Source: JBGSYJ01 sp041748075 (GTDB lineage: Bacteria; Acidobacteriota; Thermoanaerobaculia; Gp7-AA8). Taken from it: DNA of 64,000 bases. The position numbers and the translations under genes are program-made. Position 1 is the first letter of the stretch. The number at the start of each line of letters is the position of its first letter. Location: NCBI GenBank assembly GCA_041748075.1, contig JBGTDX010000083.1, forward strand, positions 1 through 64,000, in the 5' to 3' direction. Under the pieces are notes generated by a model. The model saw only the letters and a list, made by a program, of their open reading frames with translations, ran no database searches and was not told where the DNA came from. This document shows positions 8,683 through 17,937 of the stretch, piece by piece.

Positions 8683-9461
8683 GAAGATCCCCTCCCGCCA
8701 CTGAACGTCTGGGAAACCAGAAACCGCTCGAGGCCTGCGGCGTCCATATTGACATGAAGCACGCCTTCGAGCGCTACCGCGATCGAACCGTTCTCTTCCG
8801 AGATCACGATCACGCACGCATCCGTTTCTTCGCTCATTCCGATCGCAGCACGATGACGGGTTCCGTATTCTTTCGAGAGATTGGCGTTCGAGCTCAGGGG
8901 CAGGAAGGTTCCAGCCGCCGCGAGACGATCTCCCTGAATGATGACTGCACCGTCATGCAGAGGTGTGTTCGGCAGAAAGATATTCTGCAGCAACTCGGAC
9001 GACACGATCGCGTCGAGAGTCTTGCCGGTCTCGACGAACGCTCTGAGACTCTGCGTTCTCTCGAGCACGATCAGAGCGCCGATCTTTCTGCGGGCCATCT
9101 GAACGGACGCCTCCACGATTTCGCTGAGATGCGAGCTCCTGGCCGGCGGGGAGATGAACGAGATCAGCGGATTCTGGCCAAAAGATGCGAGCGCACGTCG
9201 TATCTCGTGTTGAAAGAGAACAATGATCGCGAATGGAAGGTAGAAGAGGATCTGCTGCGCCAGAGACTGCAGCGCCAGAAGGTCGAAAGCACTCGCAACG
9301 AAGTATGTGCTGGCGATGAAAAGGAGTCCGATCGCCATCTGCATAGCCCTGGTGCCACGAATGAGAACGAGGATGTTGTAAAGGATGAAGGCCACGAGCA
9401 GGATGTCGATTGCATCGCGCCAGCCGAACTGCAACGCCTGCAGCCGTTCGAAGGCCGTCAC
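8679..9461 (-). CDS. cdaA: Membrane diadenylate cyclase, c-di-AMP synthase
   Basis: This 260-residue enzyme makes c-di-AMP from two ATP. Three membrane helices occupy about residues 15-85, then the DAC domain has the catalytic LHDGAVIIQGDRLAAAG and GTRHRAAIGMSEETDA motifs (DGA and RHR). The GTG start overlaps the folP stop (GTGA), and the stop overlaps cdaR (ATGA), which points to tight coupling. It is the only nucleotide second-messenger synthase in the window. No c-di-AMP phosphodiesterase or obvious c-di-AMP riboswitch was found here. Confidence 0.95.
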   Translation of the reverse strand: MTAFERLQALQFGWRDAIDILLVAFILYNILVLIRGTRAMQMAIGLLFIASTYFVASAFDLLALQSLAQQILFYLPFAIIVLFQHEIRRALASFGQNPLISFISPPARSSHLSEIVEASVQMARRKIGALIVLERTQSLRAFVETGKTLDAIVSSELLQNIFLPNTPLHDGAVIIQGDRLAAAGTFLPLSSNANLSKEYGTRHRAAIGMSEETDACVIVISEENGSIAVALEGVLHVNMDAAGLERFLVSQTFSGGRGSS

Positions 9462-10354
9462 GCGATGGCCTCGGCAATCGGATGAAACACTTCGAGAAAG
9501 TCGACCGTCTCTGCAACGTCGTGTACCCGGACGATCGACGCATGGCCGAGCCAGGCCGCCGCAACGGCGGCCAGGGAGCCAGCCATCCGCGCACGCCCAC
9601 CGTCTTTCCCGGTCAGACGGCCCACGAAGGCCTTTCGTGAAGCGCCGACAACCAGCGGCGCCATCTCCGAGAAGGCTCGCAGGTTGGAGAGAATCTCGAG
9701 ATTCTGCTCGAACGTCTTGCCGAAGCCGATTCCGGGATCGACGAGCAGACGGTCGCATGTGATGCCCATGGCCTGGGCATCGATTCTGAACGTAGCCAGT
9801 TCCGAGCGGATCTCATCGAGGAGATTTTCGTAGTGGATGTGGTCCTGCATGGTTCCCGGTTCACCGCGCATGTGCATGAGAATCACCGCCGCGCCACCCC
9901 GCGCTGCGATCGCGCCCATCGCCGGATCGAAGCGAAGCGCACTCACATCATTGATGATGTCGGCGCCCCTGTCGAGAGCCGCCTCCGCAACCGCGCTTTT
10001 TCGCGTATCGACCGAGATGGTGATTCCGCTCCGCCGGCGGACCCCTTCGATGACAGGAATCACACGGTGGAGCTCCTCGTCGACCGATGCCGTCGCGGCG
10101 CCGGGACGCGTTGACTCCCCGCCGATGTCGATGATCGCCGCCCCCTCGCTTTCCATCGCGAGTGCTCTGTGCATGGCGGCGATGGGATCGAGATTCTCAC
10201 CCCCGTCGGAGAACGAATCGGGGGTGACGTTGACGATTCCCATCACCAGCGGCTTGCCTCCGAGGGTAAGCATCCTGCCATGAGGGAGGGGGACGACCGT
10301 GAGGACCGGATTCACAGGACGGCAGCCCCGTGAGGGCGGAAACATCCGCTCCAT
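9458..10354 (-). CDS. folP: Dihydropteroate synthase
   Basis: This enzyme condenses p-aminobenzoate with the pterin pyrophosphate in folate synthesis. Signatures are LVMGIVNVTPDSFSDGG, the family motif GGESTRPGA, VDPGIGFGKTFEQNL and VGASRKAFVG. The reading frame opens at 10354, directly against a run of 7-bp repeats that supplies an ATG every seven bases. About 35 residues precede the conserved core, so the true start may be further in, for example at the codon before NPVLTVVP or at MLTLGGK. It is followed directly by cdaA, with an overlap. Confidence 0.94.
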   Translation of the reverse strand: MERMFPPSRGCRPVNPVLTVVPLPHGRMLTLGGKPLVMGIVNVTPDSFSDGGENLDPIAAMHRALAMESEGAAIIDIGGESTRPGAATASVDEELHRVIPVIEGVRRRSGITISVDTRKSAVAEAALDRGADIINDVSALRFDPAMGAIAARGGAAVILMHMRGEPGTMQDHIHYENLLDEIRSELATFRIDAQAMGITCDRLLVDPGIGFGKTFEQNLEILSNLRAFSEMAPLVVGASRKAFVGRLTGKDGGRARMAGSLAAVAAAWLGHASIVRVHDVAETVDFLEVFHPIAEAIA

Positions 10355-10384
10355 TCAACATTCAACATTCAACATTCAACATTC
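10353..10384. repeat. Heptamer element A: four ATTCAAC units (single arm)
   Basis: Four perfect tandem ATTCAAC units occupy 10353-10380, plus a partial ATTC. They fill much of the gap between the murA stop and the folP start. Read on the coding strand they are GTTGAAT, the same heptamer as element C. No opposite arm is present. Confidence 0.95.
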
Positions 10385-10404
10385 GTAGTATTTGTAGTTA
10401 AAAA

Positions 10405-11691
10405 TCACCGGTCCTCTTCCCGCACGATGTTCGCCCCCAGAGGGTTGAGCCGCTCTTCGATCCGTTCGTAGCCGCGATCAATCTGGTGGATGCTGTGAAT
10501 TACGCTCTCGCCCTTGGCACAGAGCGCCGCAAGGAGCAGCGCCATTCCCGCGCGGATGTCGGGGCTGGAAATTTCGGCCCCATACAGGCGGTGGCCACCC
10601 ACGATGATCGCACGGTGCGGATCGCAGAGAATGATTCTCGCGCCCATGTTGATGAGTTTGTCGGTGAAGAAGAGTCTCGACTCGAACATCTTCTCGAAAA
10701 TCATCACAGTGCCTTCTGCCTGCGTGGCGACCACGATCATGATCGAGAGCAGATCCGCAGGGAACGCCGGCCATGGACCGTCATCGATCTTCGGCACCGC
10801 AGATCCAACGTCGTAGCGAACTCTCAGTTCCTGATCCTTCGAAACCCGAATGTTCTTTCCTTCGATGATCAGATCCACACCGAGTTTCTCGAGCATCAGC
10901 CTGACTGCGTACATGTGCTCGGGAACCGCATCTTCGATGACGAGTTCGCTTTTGGTGACGGCAGCAAGGCCGATGTAAGACCCGACCTCGATGTGATCGC
11001 TGGGAATCGTGAACTCTCCGCCGTGCAGATTTTCGACTCCGTGGATAATCAGTGAGTTGGTCGCAATCCCTTCAATCTGCGCTCCCAGTTCGTTCAGAAA
11101 CCGGCAAAGGTCCTGGACATGCGGCTCAGCCGCCGCGTTGTAGATATTCGTTTCACCCTCGGCGAGCACAGCGGCCATGATGGCGTTCTCCGTGCCGGTC
11201 ACCGATGCTTCGTCGAGAAACATCCTCTTGCCGCGAAGTTGGTTTGCACTCATCCGATACTCGGAGGCGGACACTTCAATCTGCGCTCCGAGAGCCTCGA
11301 GTGCAAGCAAGTGCGTATCAATTCTTCTTCGGCCGATGGCGTCCCCGCCGGGCTTGCTGATCGTCGCAGCTCCGCAACGCGCCAGCAGCGGGCCGGCCAG
11401 AAGGATCGACGCCCGTATCCGGGTCGAGAGCTCAGAGTCGGGTGTCGACGAGCAATCCTCCTTTGTATGAATGCGAACGACGTTCTTCTCGAGACGCTCG
11501 ACCGATGAGCCGAGCCCCTCGAGAATCTCGAGCATGATCCGGACGTCCTGAATATCCGGGAGATTCCGCAGAACGATCGGCTCGTCCGTGAGAAGGCAGG
11601 CTGCCAGGATGGGCAATGCGGCATTCTTGTTCCCCCCTGGGCGGATCGATCCCTCCAGACATCTGCCGCCTTCAACGATGAACCTCTGCAT
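10405..11691 (-). CDS. murA: UDP-N-acetylglucosamine 1-carboxyvinyltransferase, Asp-type active site
   Basis: This 428-residue enzyme catalyses the first committed step of peptidoglycan synthesis. Conserved are GGNKNAALPILAACLL (Lys22, Asn23), the RIRASILLAGPLLAR stretch and the C-terminal SSPDIRAGMALLLAAL. The residue equivalent to E. coli Cys115 is Asp117 (SKPGGDAIGRRRID). That substitution is known from naturally fosfomycin-resistant MurA such as those of mycobacteria and Chlamydia. It is the first gene of the leftward operon. Confidence 0.95.
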   Translation of the reverse strand: MQRFIVEGGRCLEGSIRPGGNKNAALPILAACLLTDEPIVLRNLPDIQDVRIMLEILEGLGSSVERLEKNVVRIHTKEDCSSTPDSELSTRIRASILLAGPLLARCGAATISKPGGDAIGRRRIDTHLLALEALGAQIEVSASEYRMSANQLRGKRMFLDEASVTGTENAIMAAVLAEGETNIYNAAAEPHVQDLCRFLNELGAQIEGIATNSLIIHGVENLHGGEFTIPSDHIEVGSYIGLAAVTKSELVIEDAVPEHMYAVRLMLEKLGVDLIIEGKNIRVSKDQELRVRYDVGSAVPKIDDGPWPAFPADLLSIMIVVATQAEGTVMIFEKMFESRLFFTDKLINMGARIILCDPHRAIIVGGHRLYGAEISSPDIRAGMALLLAALCAKGESVIHSIHQIDRGYERIEERLNPLGANIVREEDR

Positions 11692-11725
11692 GGTCGGAGT
11701 GCTCCTCTGCCGGACATTCTAAACA

Positions 11726-11816
11726 AAAGATGAAAGATGAAAGATGAAAGATGAAGCCCGCCTCCCTTGCCCGGGGAGGGTGGGTCTTCATCTTTCATCT
11801 TTCATCTTTCATCTTT
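11726..11816. repeat. Heptamer element B: 4 x AAAGATG ... 4 x CATCTTT
   Basis: Four perfect AAAGATG units (11726-11753) face four perfect CATCTTT units (11789-11816). The core between them is also self-complementary: GCCCGCCTCCC pairs imperfectly with GGGAGGGTGGG. The whole 91 bp can form one long hairpin. It sits between the divergent starts of murA and the copZ-like gene, so it cannot simply be a terminator. Confidence 0.95.
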
Positions 11817-11841
11817 GCTCTCCGTCGGTTACTTTGTATGG

Positions 11842-12066
11842 GTGACCACAACGATTCTGAAAGTCGACGGAATGAACTGTGGAAACTGCCAACGGGCCAT
11901 CGTGCGTACCCTCGAGGAACTTCCAGGCGTTTCGCATGCCGCCGCATCGTTGCCGAATGGACAGGTGACCATCGAACACGATTCAGCGCTGTCCGTGGAC
12001 GCAGTCCTTATTCATGCACTCGAAGGGGAGGGATACGGCGCCAGCCGCACGACGGCCGCCGGCTGA
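11842..12066 (+). CDS. Heavy-metal-associated (CopZ/HMA) domain protein
   Basis: This is a 74-residue stand-alone HMA domain starting at GTG. It has the beta-strand TTILKVDGMNCGNC with the metal-binding M-x-C-x-x-C loop, then RTLEELPGVSHAAASLPNG and HALEGEGYGA, which complete the ferredoxin-like fold. Such proteins carry Cu(I) or similar ions to P1B ATPases. The only P1B-like protein in the window (56626) looks catalytically dead. It lies four bases upstream of the WalJ-like gene. Confidence 0.85.
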   Translation: MTTTILKVDGMNCGNCQRAIVRTLEELPGVSHAAASLPNGQVTIEHDSALSVDAVLIHALEGEGYGASRTTAAG

Positions 12067-12069
12067 TCC

Positions 12070-12912
12070 ATGCTCATCGCCCCTCTAGGTTCCGGAAGCG
12101 CAGGAAACTCCTACTTTTTCGAGTCGGATGATACGCGCATCCTCATCGACGCCGGTTTCGGCCCGCGTGAGACGGAACAGCGGCTCCGCTCGGTTGAACG
12201 GTCGCTCGAGCATGTCCGCGCGATTCTGATCACCCACGAACACTACGACCATATCCGCGGCGCCGCGGCCATCGCGCGAAAGTTCGCGATTCCCATCTAT
12301 CTCAGCGAGGGAACTCTCGGCGCCAGCCGGATCGACCGGCAGGAATTGCCAGTCGTGGTTTTCGAGAACAATTCGAGTTTCCGCATCGGCGATCTTCTGA
12401 TCCACGCCCGCAAGACCGTACATGACGCCGCGGATCCATCCTGCTTCGTCGTCGAAGCTGTGGACGGAACCCGCGCAGGTCTGGCGAGCGATCTCGGATG
12501 CGTCGACCAGCCCGTCCTGAGGCACCTGACGAACTGCGACGCTCTGCTCTTCGAGAGCAACCACGACCTGGACATGCTTCGGATGGGAACGTACCCATGG
12601 GGTCTCAAACGCCGCATCATGTCTCGCTACGGCCATCTGTCCAACGACGATTCGATGGCCGCGCTCCTCAGGATGATCGGCGCCGAATCGAAGATGATCT
12701 ACCTGATTCACCTCTCGGAGAAAAACAACCATGAGTCCATCGTCCGGGCGATGGCTGATGCGGTGGTCACGACCGCGGGTGCCCAGCTCGACCTGCTCAT
12801 CGCTTCGCAGCGGGAACCGATGCCGATGCTCGAAGTGGCGCGCCGTTTCAGACCGCCACGCCCGGCACATCGACCCCGCCCGCCCGCGCCGGGACAGATG
12901 AGCCTGTTTTAA
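12070..12912 (+). CDS. Metallo-beta-lactamase-fold hydrolase, YycJ/WalJ-like
   Basis: This 280-residue protein begins LIAPLGSGSAGNSYFFES, a YycJ/WalJ hallmark, and carries the metal motif THEHYDH (about residue 57). A further histidine-bearing RYGHLSNDDSM occurs near 195 and a Pro/Arg-rich tail ends the protein. WalJ relatives are 5'-3' exonucleases linked to replication and repair. No walRK two-component genes are present here, so the partner context differs from that in Firmicutes. It is followed after 30 bp by purS. Confidence 0.85.
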   Translation: MLIAPLGSGSAGNSYFFESDDTRILIDAGFGPRETEQRLRSVERSLEHVRAILITHEHYDHIRGAAAIARKFAIPIYLSEGTLGASRIDRQELPVVVFENNSSFRIGDLLIHARKTVHDAADPSCFVVEAVDGTRAGLASDLGCVDQPVLRHLTNCDALLFESNHDLDMLRMGTYPWGLKRRIMSRYGHLSNDDSMAALLRMIGAESKMIYLIHLSEKNNHESIVRAMADAVVTTAGAQLDLLIASQREPMPMLEVARRFRPPRPAHRPRPPAPGQMSLF

Positions 12913-12942
12913 GAACGGATACACCATACGGATGAATCACGA

Positions 12943-13191
12943 ATGAAAGCCACCATCACCGTCGAGCTCAAACCAGGAGTTCTCGACCCTCAGGGAAAAG
13001 CCATCGAGCATGCTCTCGCGTCCCTCGGTTTCACCGGGGTGGAAGATGTACGGGTGGGGAAACTGTTCCGCATTACGCTGAACCAGAATGGTGCAACGCG
13101 TGATGAGATCGAATCCCAGCTGCGAGAGATGTCCGAGAAGCTCCTGGCGAACACCGTCGTCGAGAACTTCTCGTATACGATCGACGACTAG
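12943..13191 (+). CDS. purS: Phosphoribosylformylglycinamidine synthase, PurS subunit
   Basis: This 82-residue protein has the PurS pattern KATITVELKPGVLDPQGKAI, then VEDVRVGKLFRI and [14 protein letters not shown]. PurS bridges PurL and PurQ in the FGAM synthase of purine synthesis. purQ lies 1.1 kb downstream, separated by a beta-propeller gene whose reading frame overlaps the end of purS. purL is not in this window. Confidence 0.95.
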   Translation: MKATITVELKPGVLDPQGKAIEHALASLGFTGVEDVRVGKLFRITLNQNGATRDEIESQLREMSEKLLANTVVENFSYTIDD

Positions 13192-14248
13192 CCTCCTGGC
13201 GTTCGCCTTCGTGTTACTCAGCGGCTTCGCCTCGGCCACCGATTTCTCCGAGGTCGCCACGCGCGACAAGCGGATTCTCAAGCGGTGGAGCATCAGCGGC
13301 AGTCCCCGCGGTCTCGCGATTGGCTCGGACGGAATCCTCTATGTCGGACTGTCAGAGCCTCAGTCCGTCGCCGCAATCGATCCTGAAACCGGGCGGATCG
13401 TCAGGGAAGTCGTTCTCGACGATCCCGACATGGCCTCGACTAAAGAGCTCGTCACCATGCGCATCGCGGCAGGAGGAAAACGCCTCGTCGTAGCACATGG
13501 AAGCGACGAGAGCGTCAGCATCCTCTCTCTCCCGGAACTGGGTGTCATCCGTGAGATCACGCTCGAAGGAGAAGTGATTCGGGATGTGATTCCGGATCCG
13601 GCTGGACGGTATCTCTACGTTCTGGGCCGTCAGGTATACGTCTACGATTTCGATGGATCCAACCGGCTTCGCTCGTTCGGAGATATCGATCCGATGGCGA
13701 TTGCCATCAATCAGTCGGGCTCCCTTCTGGCTATCGTCGGAACCGAGAAATTCGATCATGTCGACGCCACAGTCGTCGCCTTCCACGATACGGCGACAAT
13801 GAACGAGGTCGCTCGCGAGCCGCTCCAGACTGATCGCAGAATTGTTTCAGCAACCTTCGCCGCAGGAGACCGTGCACTGGTGGTCGCCGCGCCCGACTGG
13901 ATGGCTGAGAAATCTCTCGAAGCCAGACCCCAGAAGGGCGGACCCACCGCGAGCGATCTCCGGATGAGGATTCGGTTCGGCGATCTGATGAACAGCCAGA
14001 GAGTTTGCCTGCCGGACGGCAGCGGTCCCCAGATTCTTGCATCTGGCAGATCGAACAGCACGGTCCTGTTCGCCGAAAAGCGCTGCAGCGCCAGCGCTTC
14101 GTTCGATGCCGCTCCGCGGCGTGTCACGTTGACCTCGCTCTACGGGATCGATGCCTACGCCCTTGCGTTCGATCCCGCTTCGAGCTCCATCTACGCCACC
14201 GATCGGAAGGGGTTCGTGACCCAGTACCGGATGCCGGAGAGTCGGTAG
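13103..14248 (+). CDS. Exported beta-propeller (YVTN-like) protein
   Basis: A hydrophobic stretch [16 protein letters not shown], resembling a signal sequence, is followed by blades such as [37 protein letters not shown] and [19 protein letters not shown]. The start is uncertain: in-frame ATG and GTG codons lie inside purS, giving an unusually long n-region. The chain has about 340-380 residues. Function is unknown. Its position between purS and purQ is unusual. Confidence 0.7.
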   Translation: MRSNPSCERCPRSSWRTPSSRTSRIRSTTSLLAFAFVLLSGFASATDFSEVATRDKRILKRWSISGSPRGLAIGSDGILYVGLSEPQSVAAIDPETGRIVREVVLDDPDMASTKELVTMRIAAGGKRLVVAHGSDESVSILSLPELGVIREITLEGEVIRDVIPDPAGRYLYVLGRQVYVYDFDGSNRLRSFGDIDPMAIAINQSGSLLAIVGTEKFDHVDATVVAFHDTATMNEVAREPLQTDRRIVSATFAAGDRALVVAAPDWMAEKSLEARPQKGGPTASDLRMRIRFGDLMNSQRVCLPDGSGPQILASGRSNSTVLFAEKRCSASASFDAAPRRVTLTSLYGIDAYALAFDPASSSIYATDRKGFVTQYRMPESR

Positions 14249-14270
14249 ACAGGGTGAGTCCGCTGTCTAT
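14245..14270. repeat. Heptamer element H: minimal hairpin TAGACAG ... CTGTCTA
   Basis: A single 7-bp arm on each side of a 10-bp core lies just before purQ. The arm is the same heptamer class as elements D and G (GTAGACA), so this may be a degenerate or founder form. A single 7-bp match is weak evidence by itself. Confidence 0.4.
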
Positions 14271-14318
14271 TGCGTCGTGTCTCCTTCCCTTACAATTGGG
14301 CCAGGAGAACTCCTCACC

Positions 14319-15023
14319 ATGAAATTCGGCATCGTCGTCCTTCCCGGTTCGAACTGTGATCATGATGCCTTTCATGTAGCAGAAACGGTTCTCGGAGCCG
14401 AAACCGAGCTGCTCTGGCACAAGGACACAGACCTGAAGGGATCCGACTGCGTGATCGTTCCGGGAGGCTTTTCGTACGGCGACTATCTTCGTGCGGGAGC
14501 GCTGGCGAAATTCGCTCCCATCATGGAAGCAATCCGCCGCCATGCCAGCGATGGTGGTCTCGTACTGGGAATCTGCAACGGGTTTCAGGTACTGACCGAA
14601 ACGGGACTTCTGCCCGGAGCGCTGCTCCGCAATGAGCACCTCCGTTTCATCTGCAGCGATGTGCACCTCCGGGTAGAGTCGACCGAGAGTCCGTTCACGG
14701 CCGCCCTGCAGAAGGGACAGGTGATCCGGCTCCAGATCGCGCACGGCGAAGGAAACTACTTCGCAGACGAGGCGACGCTCGACGAACTCGAGGCCAACGA
14801 CCAGGTCCTGTTTCGCTACGCTGATGCAGAGGGGCGGATCACAGGGGAAGCGAACCTGAATGGATCGAGCCGCAGCATTGCCGGAATCTGCAACCGCCAG
14901 CGGAACGTCCTTGGGATGATGCCCCATCCGGAGCGGTGCGCCGAAGAGCTCGTGGGGAATGTCGATGGCCTGGGGATCTTCAAGTCGATCGTCGAATCGT
15001 GTGCGGCGACTATGTCGTCCTGA
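14319..15023 (+). CDS. purQ: FGAM synthase glutaminase subunit PurQ
   Basis: This 234-residue class-I glutamine amidotransferase supplies ammonia to PurL. It starts [17 protein letters not shown], has [15 protein letters not shown], the nucleophile Cys in [11 protein letters not shown] (about residue 86) and the triad His/Glu in [11 protein letters not shown]. The ATG at 14319 has a good AGGAGA Shine-Dalgarno 11-16 bases upstream. A TACAAT -10 box lies at 14291, so purQ probably has its own promoter despite belonging with purS. Confidence 0.96.
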   Translation: MKFGIVVLPGSNCDHDAFHVAETVLGAETELLWHKDTDLKGSDCVIVPGGFSYGDYLRAGALAKFAPIMEAIRRHASDGGLVLGICNGFQVLTETGLLPGALLRNEHLRFICSDVHLRVESTESPFTAALQKGQVIRLQIAHGEGNYFADEATLDELEANDQVLFRYADAEGRITGEANLNGSSRSIAGICNRQRNVLGMMPHPERCAEELVGNVDGLGIFKSIVESCAATMSS

Positions 15024-15106
15024 TCTGGATGGAATGACAGCCTTGTGGACACGTCAGAAATGCGGGTTAAGATTGCACCCCACAAACGCCGTCCGGAGAA
15101 CGACAC

Positions 15107-17086
15107 ATGACCGACACACCGAGAGACACGTTTGATGCGCTTCTGGCGGAGGACCGCAAGTTCCCTCCTTCGCAGACCTTTCGCGCGAATGCGAACATTC
15201 AGGACCCTGGCGTCTACGAGAAGGCCAGAACGGACCCTGAGGGCTACTGGGCCGGCTGGGCCGAGCAGCTGGAGTGGAAAGAGAAATGGTCGAAAGTCCT
15301 CGAATGGAACCCGCCGGACGCGAAATGGTTCGTCGGCGGCCGCCTGAATGCTTCCGTCAATTGTCTGGACCGTCATCTCGAGACTCGCGGCGAAAAGAAG
15401 GCGCTGATCTGGGAGGGAGAACCGGGCGACACGAAAACCTTCACTTACCGTGAGCTTCACAGCGAAGTCTCGCGATTCGCCAACGTCCTCCGCAGCCTTG
15501 GGGTCGTTTCCGGTGATCGCGTCGCGATCTACATGCCCCTGAGTCCGGAGGCCGTCTTTGCGATGCTCGCGTGCGCACGCATCGGGGCGATCCATTCCGT
15601 AGTCTTCGGTGGCTTCTCCTCCGAGGCGCTCAGGGATCGGATCAACGATGCCGGAGCAAAAGTGCTCGTCACCGCTACCGTCGGCTACCGCCGGGGCAAT
15701 CTGGTGCCGCTGAAGAAACTGTCGGACGAGGCGCTGGAAGACACACCTTCGATCCAGTCGGTGCTCGTCGTCATGCGGCGGGATGCTGCGGAAGAAGCGG
15801 ACGATACGATTCAGATGCAGAACGGCCGCGACTACTGGTACCACCGCGTGGCACAGAAGATGGCCGACGAGTGCGAGCCGGAATGGGTCGATTCCGAGCA
15901 CATCCTCTATACGCTCTACACCTCGGGAACGACGGGAAAGCCGAAGGGAATCGTCCACTCGACGGGTGGCTATCTCACCGGCGTCTATGCCACGACCAAA
16001 TGGGTGTTCGACCTCAAAGAGGATGACGTCTACTGGTGCACGGCCGACATCGGATGGGTCACCGGTCACTCGTACGTGGTGTACGGTCCGCTGGCGAACG
16101 GAGCGACGGTCTTTCTGTACGAGGGCGCCCCTGACTGGCCCGCCCGGGACCGCTTCTGGGATCTCGTCGAGAAGCACAAAGTCACGATCTTCTACACGGC
16201 ACCCACGGCGATCCGCGCGTTCATGAAGTGGGGCCACCAGCACGCCGAGACCCATGACCTCAGTTCTCTCCGCCTGCTCGGAACCGTCGGTGAGCCGATC
16301 AACCCGGAAGCGTGGATGTGGTATCACAAATACATCGGGGGCGAGCGGTGCCCCATCGTCGACACCTGGTGGCAGACCGAGACGGGAGCGATCATGATCA
16401 CGCCGCTTCCAGGGCTGGTCGATACCAAACCCGGCTCTGCTACGCTGCCCTTTCCCGGCATACAGGCTGAGATTCTCACGGATCGAGGAGGCGCGATCGA
16501 AGTGGGAGGCGGTTACCTCGCCGTAACCCGGCCATGGCCATCGATGCTTCGCGGCATCTGGAAGGATCCCGAGCGCTTCAAGAGTCAGTACTGGTCGAAA
16601 TGGCCCGGGATTTACTTCACGGGCGATGGAGCGAAACGGGATGAGGAAGGTTACTACTGGCTCCTGGGACGCGTCGATGACGTGATCAACGTCGCGGGCC
16701 ACAGGATCGGAACGATGGAGGTCGAATCTGCGCTCGTCGATCATCCTGCGGTGGCTGAAGCAGCAGTCGTCGGTATCGCCCACGAGCTGAAAGGAACTGC
16801 GATCGCCGCCTTCGTCATCGTCAAGGAGTCTGGAGCCTTTGCACCCGAGAACCGCGCCAGATTCGAACAGGAACTCAAGGAACATGTCGTCCGTAAGATC
16901 GGCGCGCTGGCGCGGCCCGAGTCGATCCTGTTCACCGCCGAGCTGCCGAAGACGCGGAGCGGCAAGATCATGCGGCGGCTCCTGCGCGATGTTGCAGAAG
17001 GCCGCGCGCTCGGAGACGTGACGACTCTGGCCGACCCAGGCGTGGTCGCCTCGCTCAAGGACAAGTACGAAGAGCAGGAAGGCTAG
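15107..17086 (+). CDS. acs: Acetyl-CoA synthetase (AMP-forming)
   Basis: This 659-residue enzyme activates acetate to acetyl-CoA with ATP. Motifs in order: the N-terminal ACS segment with [15 protein letters not shown], the P-loop [18 protein letters not shown] (about 267), [16 protein letters not shown] (about 423), [20 protein letters not shown] and the C-terminal [11 protein letters not shown] carrying the Lys that acetylation silences in homologues. GGAGA precedes the ATG. The stop overlaps the GTG start of the next SDR gene by one base. Confidence 0.96.
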   Translation: MTDTPRDTFDALLAEDRKFPPSQTFRANANIQDPGVYEKARTDPEGYWAGWAEQLEWKEKWSKVLEWNPPDAKWFVGGRLNASVNCLDRHLETRGEKKALIWEGEPGDTKTFTYRELHSEVSRFANVLRSLGVVSGDRVAIYMPLSPEAVFAMLACARIGAIHSVVFGGFSSEALRDRINDAGAKVLVTATVGYRRGNLVPLKKLSDEALEDTPSIQSVLVVMRRDAAEEADDTIQMQNGRDYWYHRVAQKMADECEPEWVDSEHILYTLYTSGTTGKPKGIVHSTGGYLTGVYATTKWVFDLKEDDVYWCTADIGWVTGHSYVVYGPLANGATVFLYEGAPDWPARDRFWDLVEKHKVTIFYTAPTAIRAFMKWGHQHAETHDLSSLRLLGTVGEPINPEAWMWYHKYIGGERCPIVDTWWQTETGAIMITPLPGLVDTKPGSATLPFPGIQAEILTDRGGAIEVGGGYLAVTRPWPSMLRGIWKDPERFKSQYWSKWPGIYFTGDGAKRDEEGYYWLLGRVDDVINVAGHRIGTMEVESALVDHPAVAEAAVVGIAHELKGTAIAAFVIVKESGAFAPENRARFEQELKEHVVRKIGALARPESILFTAELPKTRSGKIMRRLLRDVAEGRALGDVTTLADPGVVASLKDKYEEQEG

Positions 17087-17820
17087 TGGGACGCACCGTC
17101 TTCGTCACAGGAGGAGCTCGAGGCATCGGTCGATCCATCGTCGAGCGGCTGTCAAGGGACGGCTGGAACGTCGCGTTCACCTATCGAAACTCCAGAGAGG
17201 CGGCCAAAGCACTCGAAGCCCGGACGGCCGAGGTTGGGTGCAGAGCTGTCGCGTTCGAGGCGGACGTGAGAGACCGCGAGGCGACCAGGAACGTCATCGA
17301 TCGCATCACCTCCGAGCGCGGGTCGCTCGACGCTTTGGTGAACAACGCAGGAATCCGTCGCGACGTGCTCGCCTTCAACATGAGCGACGAAGACTGGCGG
17401 GACGTACTCGACACCAATCTCGACGCGGCCTTCACGACCATCCGCACTGTGATTCCCATCATGATGAAACAGCGCAGCGGTGCCATTGTGAATGTGGCGT
17501 CGCTCTCGGCTATTCATGGCGTTCCGGGCCAGGCCAATTACTCGGCCGCAAAGGGTGGCCTGATCGCCATGAGCAGGACTCTCGCGAGAGAGCTCGCCCG
17601 GAGCGGCGTGCGTGTGAACTGCGTGGCGCCCGGGCTGGTCGAGACCGACATGATTCGGGATCTAGATCCCGAAGCGCGTAAAGAGATGATCCGCGCGATT
17701 CCTATGCGAAGGGTGATAAGACCGGAAGAGGTCGCCGCCGCCGTCGCGTTTCTTCTCTCGGACGACGCCAGCGCGATTACGGGACAGGTGCTGTCCGTGG
17801 ACGGGGGCGTTTCCGCCTGA
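17086..17820 (+). CDS. SDR oxidoreductase, 3-oxoacyl-ACP reductase (FabG/PhaB-like)
   Basis: This 244-residue classical short-chain dehydrogenase has the cofactor loop TGGARGIGRS, an NNAG motif, the catalytic Ser in NVASLSAIHG and YSAAKGG, and the C-terminal ITGQVLSVDGGVSA. It starts with GTG overlapping the acs stop, so the two are translationally coupled and may share acyl-CoA metabolism. Whether it acts on acyl-ACP or acetoacetyl-CoA cannot be decided from sequence. Confidence 0.88.
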   Translation: MGRTVFVTGGARGIGRSIVERLSRDGWNVAFTYRNSREAAKALEARTAEVGCRAVAFEADVRDREATRNVIDRITSERGSLDALVNNAGIRRDVLAFNMSDEDWRDVLDTNLDAAFTTIRTVIPIMMKQRSGAIVNVASLSAIHGVPGQANYSAAKGGLIAMSRTLARELARSGVRVNCVAPGLVETDMIRDLDPEARKEMIRAIPMRRVIRPEEVAAAVAFLLSDDASAITGQVLSVDGGVSA

Positions 17821-17831
17821 AAGGAAGACGA

Positions 17832-17930
17832 ATGTTGAATGTTGAATGTTGAATGTTGAGTGGAGCACGACCGAGGTGGCGGGAGCGTCGATATCCAGTT
17901 CAACATTCAACATTCGACATTCAACAATTC
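17832..17930. repeat. Heptamer element C: 4 x ATGTTGA ... 4 x TCAACAT
   Basis: Four perfect ATGTTGA units (17832-17859) face TCAACAT units from 17900 to about 17927, one with a G substitution and the last incomplete. A core of 40 bp separates them. The element fills almost the whole gap between the SDR stop and the glycosyltransferase start. Confidence 0.95.
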
Positions 17931-17937
17931 GACATGA

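Noticed and set aside
11726..11816. Heptamer arrays as a CRISPR array
   Set aside because: Units are 7 bp, contiguous and without spacers, and no cas genes are present.
14816..16885. A 689-codon open frame antisense to acs
   Set aside because: It overlaps acs completely and has no family features; long antisense frames are expected in GC-rich DNA.
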